Of a DNA stretch of 64,000 bases, positions 62,859-64,000 are shown in pieces. This DNA is from an uncultured Bacteroides sp. (lineage in GTDB: Bacteria > Bacteroidota > Bacteroidia > Bacteroidales > Bacteroidaceae): NCBI GenBank assembly GCA_944322285.1, contig CALUOR010000002.1:62001-126000 (forward strand). The letters run 5' to 3'. The notes beneath the pieces were generated by a model. It worked only from the letters and a program-made list of their open reading frames with translations. It searched no databases and was not told where the DNA came from. Made by a program: the position numbers and the translations under genes. Numbering within the stretch: the first letter of the stretch is position 1; each line of letters begins with the position of its first letter.

Positions 62859-64000
62859 ATGAACAAATTGATAAGACATTGCGTGGTCGCTTTGTTGGCG
62901 GCCATTCCTCTGGGCGTAGAAGCACAGAGAGTGGAGGAACTGAAAGATCCTTCGGGAAAAATTAAAATCACCGTCACGATAGATGAACGTGTCACTTATA
63001 GCGTGACGCACGGAGAAGACCTTCTGATAGACGCCTCACCCGTGTCCATGACTTTGACGGACGGCACTGTGTGGGGCGAGGAACCCCGCTTGCGCAAGGT
63101 GAAGAGGCGCTCGGAGGACCAGACGATTTATCCTCCCGTTTACAAAAAGAAGACGATTGAAGACCGTTACAACGAGATGACTTGCTCTTTCCGGGGCGGA
63201 TATGACTTGGTGTTCCGCGCCTATCCGGATGGAGTGGCCTATCGTTTTGTCAGCCATCTGAAGAAACCTTTCAAGGTTGAAGCGGAGCAGGCCGTGTTCA
63301 ACTTGCCCGATAATCCCCGGATGTATGCAGCCACACCCAAAGGACGGCAAGTGGACGGGAAGGAAAACCAATACCACAGTTCTTTCCAAAATACCTATCG
63401 GCATGTGACTTTGTCCGAGTGGGACGAGTCACGCCTGGCTTTCCTGCCTATTTTGGTTGAAGGGAAAAACGGGACGAAACTGTGTATCACGGAAGCCGAC
63501 TTGTTGAATTATCCCGGCATGTTCCTCAACGTCACTCCGGATGACAAAGGCTTGCAGGGCATTTTTGCGGCCTATCCCAAAGATGTTTCCGTAGAAGTGC
63601 GGGGCTTGAAAGGCGTTGTGAAGTCGCGCGAACCTTATATTGCCAAAGTGGAAGGCGAAACGGCTTTCCCGTGGCGGGTTGTGGTGATTTCGGAGCAAGA
63701 TACCGACCTGCTTTGCAGCGATATGGTGTACAAATTGGCGACACCTGCGGCCGAAGGGGATTACTCGTGGGTGAAACCTGGTAAGGTAGCTTGGGACTGG
63801 TGGAACAATTGGAATATCTATGGCGTAGATTTCCGTGCCGGCATCAATACAGAAACCTATAAATATTACATCGACTTCGCCTCCCGTTTTGGCATCGAAT
63901 ATGTCATCTTGGACGAAGGTTGGGCTGTGGCAGGACCTGCCGATCTGTTTCAAGTGGTACCTGAAATTGATTTGGAGGAGCTGATCGCATACGCTGGCAA
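62859..64000 (+). CDS. GH97 glycosidase, 3' end beyond the window
   Basis: The start is MNKLIRHCVVALLAAIPLGVEAQ, a signal peptide, and 380 codons are visible without a stop. The N-terminal beta-supersandwich (DPSGKIKITVTIDERVTYSV, CSFRGGYDLVFRAYPDGVAYRF) leads into the barrel (GKVAWDWWNNWNIYGVDFRAG, YVILDEGWA, EIDLEELIAYA). The segment with the nucleophile (KVDF... in the GH97 at 58730) lies beyond position 64000, so retaining or inverting type cannot be settled. It is clearly a paralogue of the upstream GH97 but quite diverged, suggesting a second specificity. Confidence 0.95.
   Translation, partial: MNKLIRHCVVALLAAIPLGVEAQRVEELKDPSGKIKITVTIDERVTYSVTHGEDLLIDASPVSMTLTDGTVWGEEPRLRKVKRRSEDQTIYPPVYKKKTIEDRYNEMTCSFRGGYDLVFRAYPDGVAYRFVSHLKKPFKVEAEQAVFNLPDNPRMYAATPKGRQVDGKENQYHSSFQNTYRHVTLSEWDESRLAFLPILVEGKNGTKLCITEADLLNYPGMFLNVTPDDKGLQGIFAAYPKDVSVEVRGLKGVVKSREPYIAKVEGETAFPWRVVVISEQDTDLLCSDMVYKLATPAAEGDYSWVKPGKVAWDWWNNWNIYGVDFRAGINTETYKYYIDFASRFGIEYVILDEGWAVAGPADLFQVVPEIDLEELIAYAG

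Noticed and set aside
62859-64000. Truncated GH97 pseudogene
   Set aside because: The frame is intact to the last base; it is simply cut by the window end.

Overview
The window looks like a chromosomal stretch of a gut-type Bacteroidales bacterium (Bacteroides/Phocaeicola-like; genus not proven). The signs are two SusC/SusD pairs, two one-protein hybrid two-component systems, GH97 enzymes, serine-type sulfatases, a Nudix-type AraR in a Bacteroides-style arabinose operon, and several -7 boxes of the TAnnTTTG type (best at uvrA and at 17680). No rRNA, tRNA, CRISPR array, phage or insertion sequence was recognised.

Layout. (1) 1-14509, + strand: a polysaccharide utilisation locus (PUL) with a 5'-truncated SusC, SusD, a frameshifted Rpn-type nuclease gene, a GH43 lipoprotein resembling exo-beta-1,3-galactanases, a GH78-type rhamnosidase and, after a long structured leader, a hybrid two-component sensor. 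Type II arabinogalactan is a reasonable guess for the substrate. (2) 14511-20300: core genes, uvrA (-) and a DUF5686-like outer-membrane protein (+). (3) 20483-30470: an L-arabinose operon, galM - SSS symporter - araR - araD - araA - araB - GH51 arabinofuranosidase, preceded by a palindromic candidate operator. (4) 30545-40321, - strand: sulfatase, SusC, SusD and an unrecognised propeller-like lipoprotein with a duplicated module. (5) 40907-64000, + strand: hybrid sensor, GH2, CE7 esterase, a sulfatase fused to an M60-like metallopeptidase, GH36, GH63-like, GH97, an unassigned (alpha/alpha)6 enzyme and a second GH97 cut by the window end. Regions 4 and 5 diverge from a 585-bp gap and are probably one PUL for a sulfated, acetylated, galactose-rich glycan that may be attached to protein.

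Three things stand out. First, the single-ORF sulfatase-M60 protein joins desulfation and glycoprotein cleavage. Second, five intergenic regions hold arrays of 16-bp palindrome-like cores repeated at a 22-bp period (16-bp core plus 6-bp spacer), with a different core sequence at most loci. Third, several gaps in and around the arabinose operon hold MITE-like elements with shared ~15-bp inverted ends (ATAAATGGGAATTTAG / TAAATTATCATTTAA) around different palindromic cores built from 8-9-bp tandem units; some of these ends overlap the stop codon of the upstream gene.

Regions 2-3 (uvrA to the GH51 gene) favour G/C-ending codons visibly more than region 1. All family calls come from reading motifs, with no database search.
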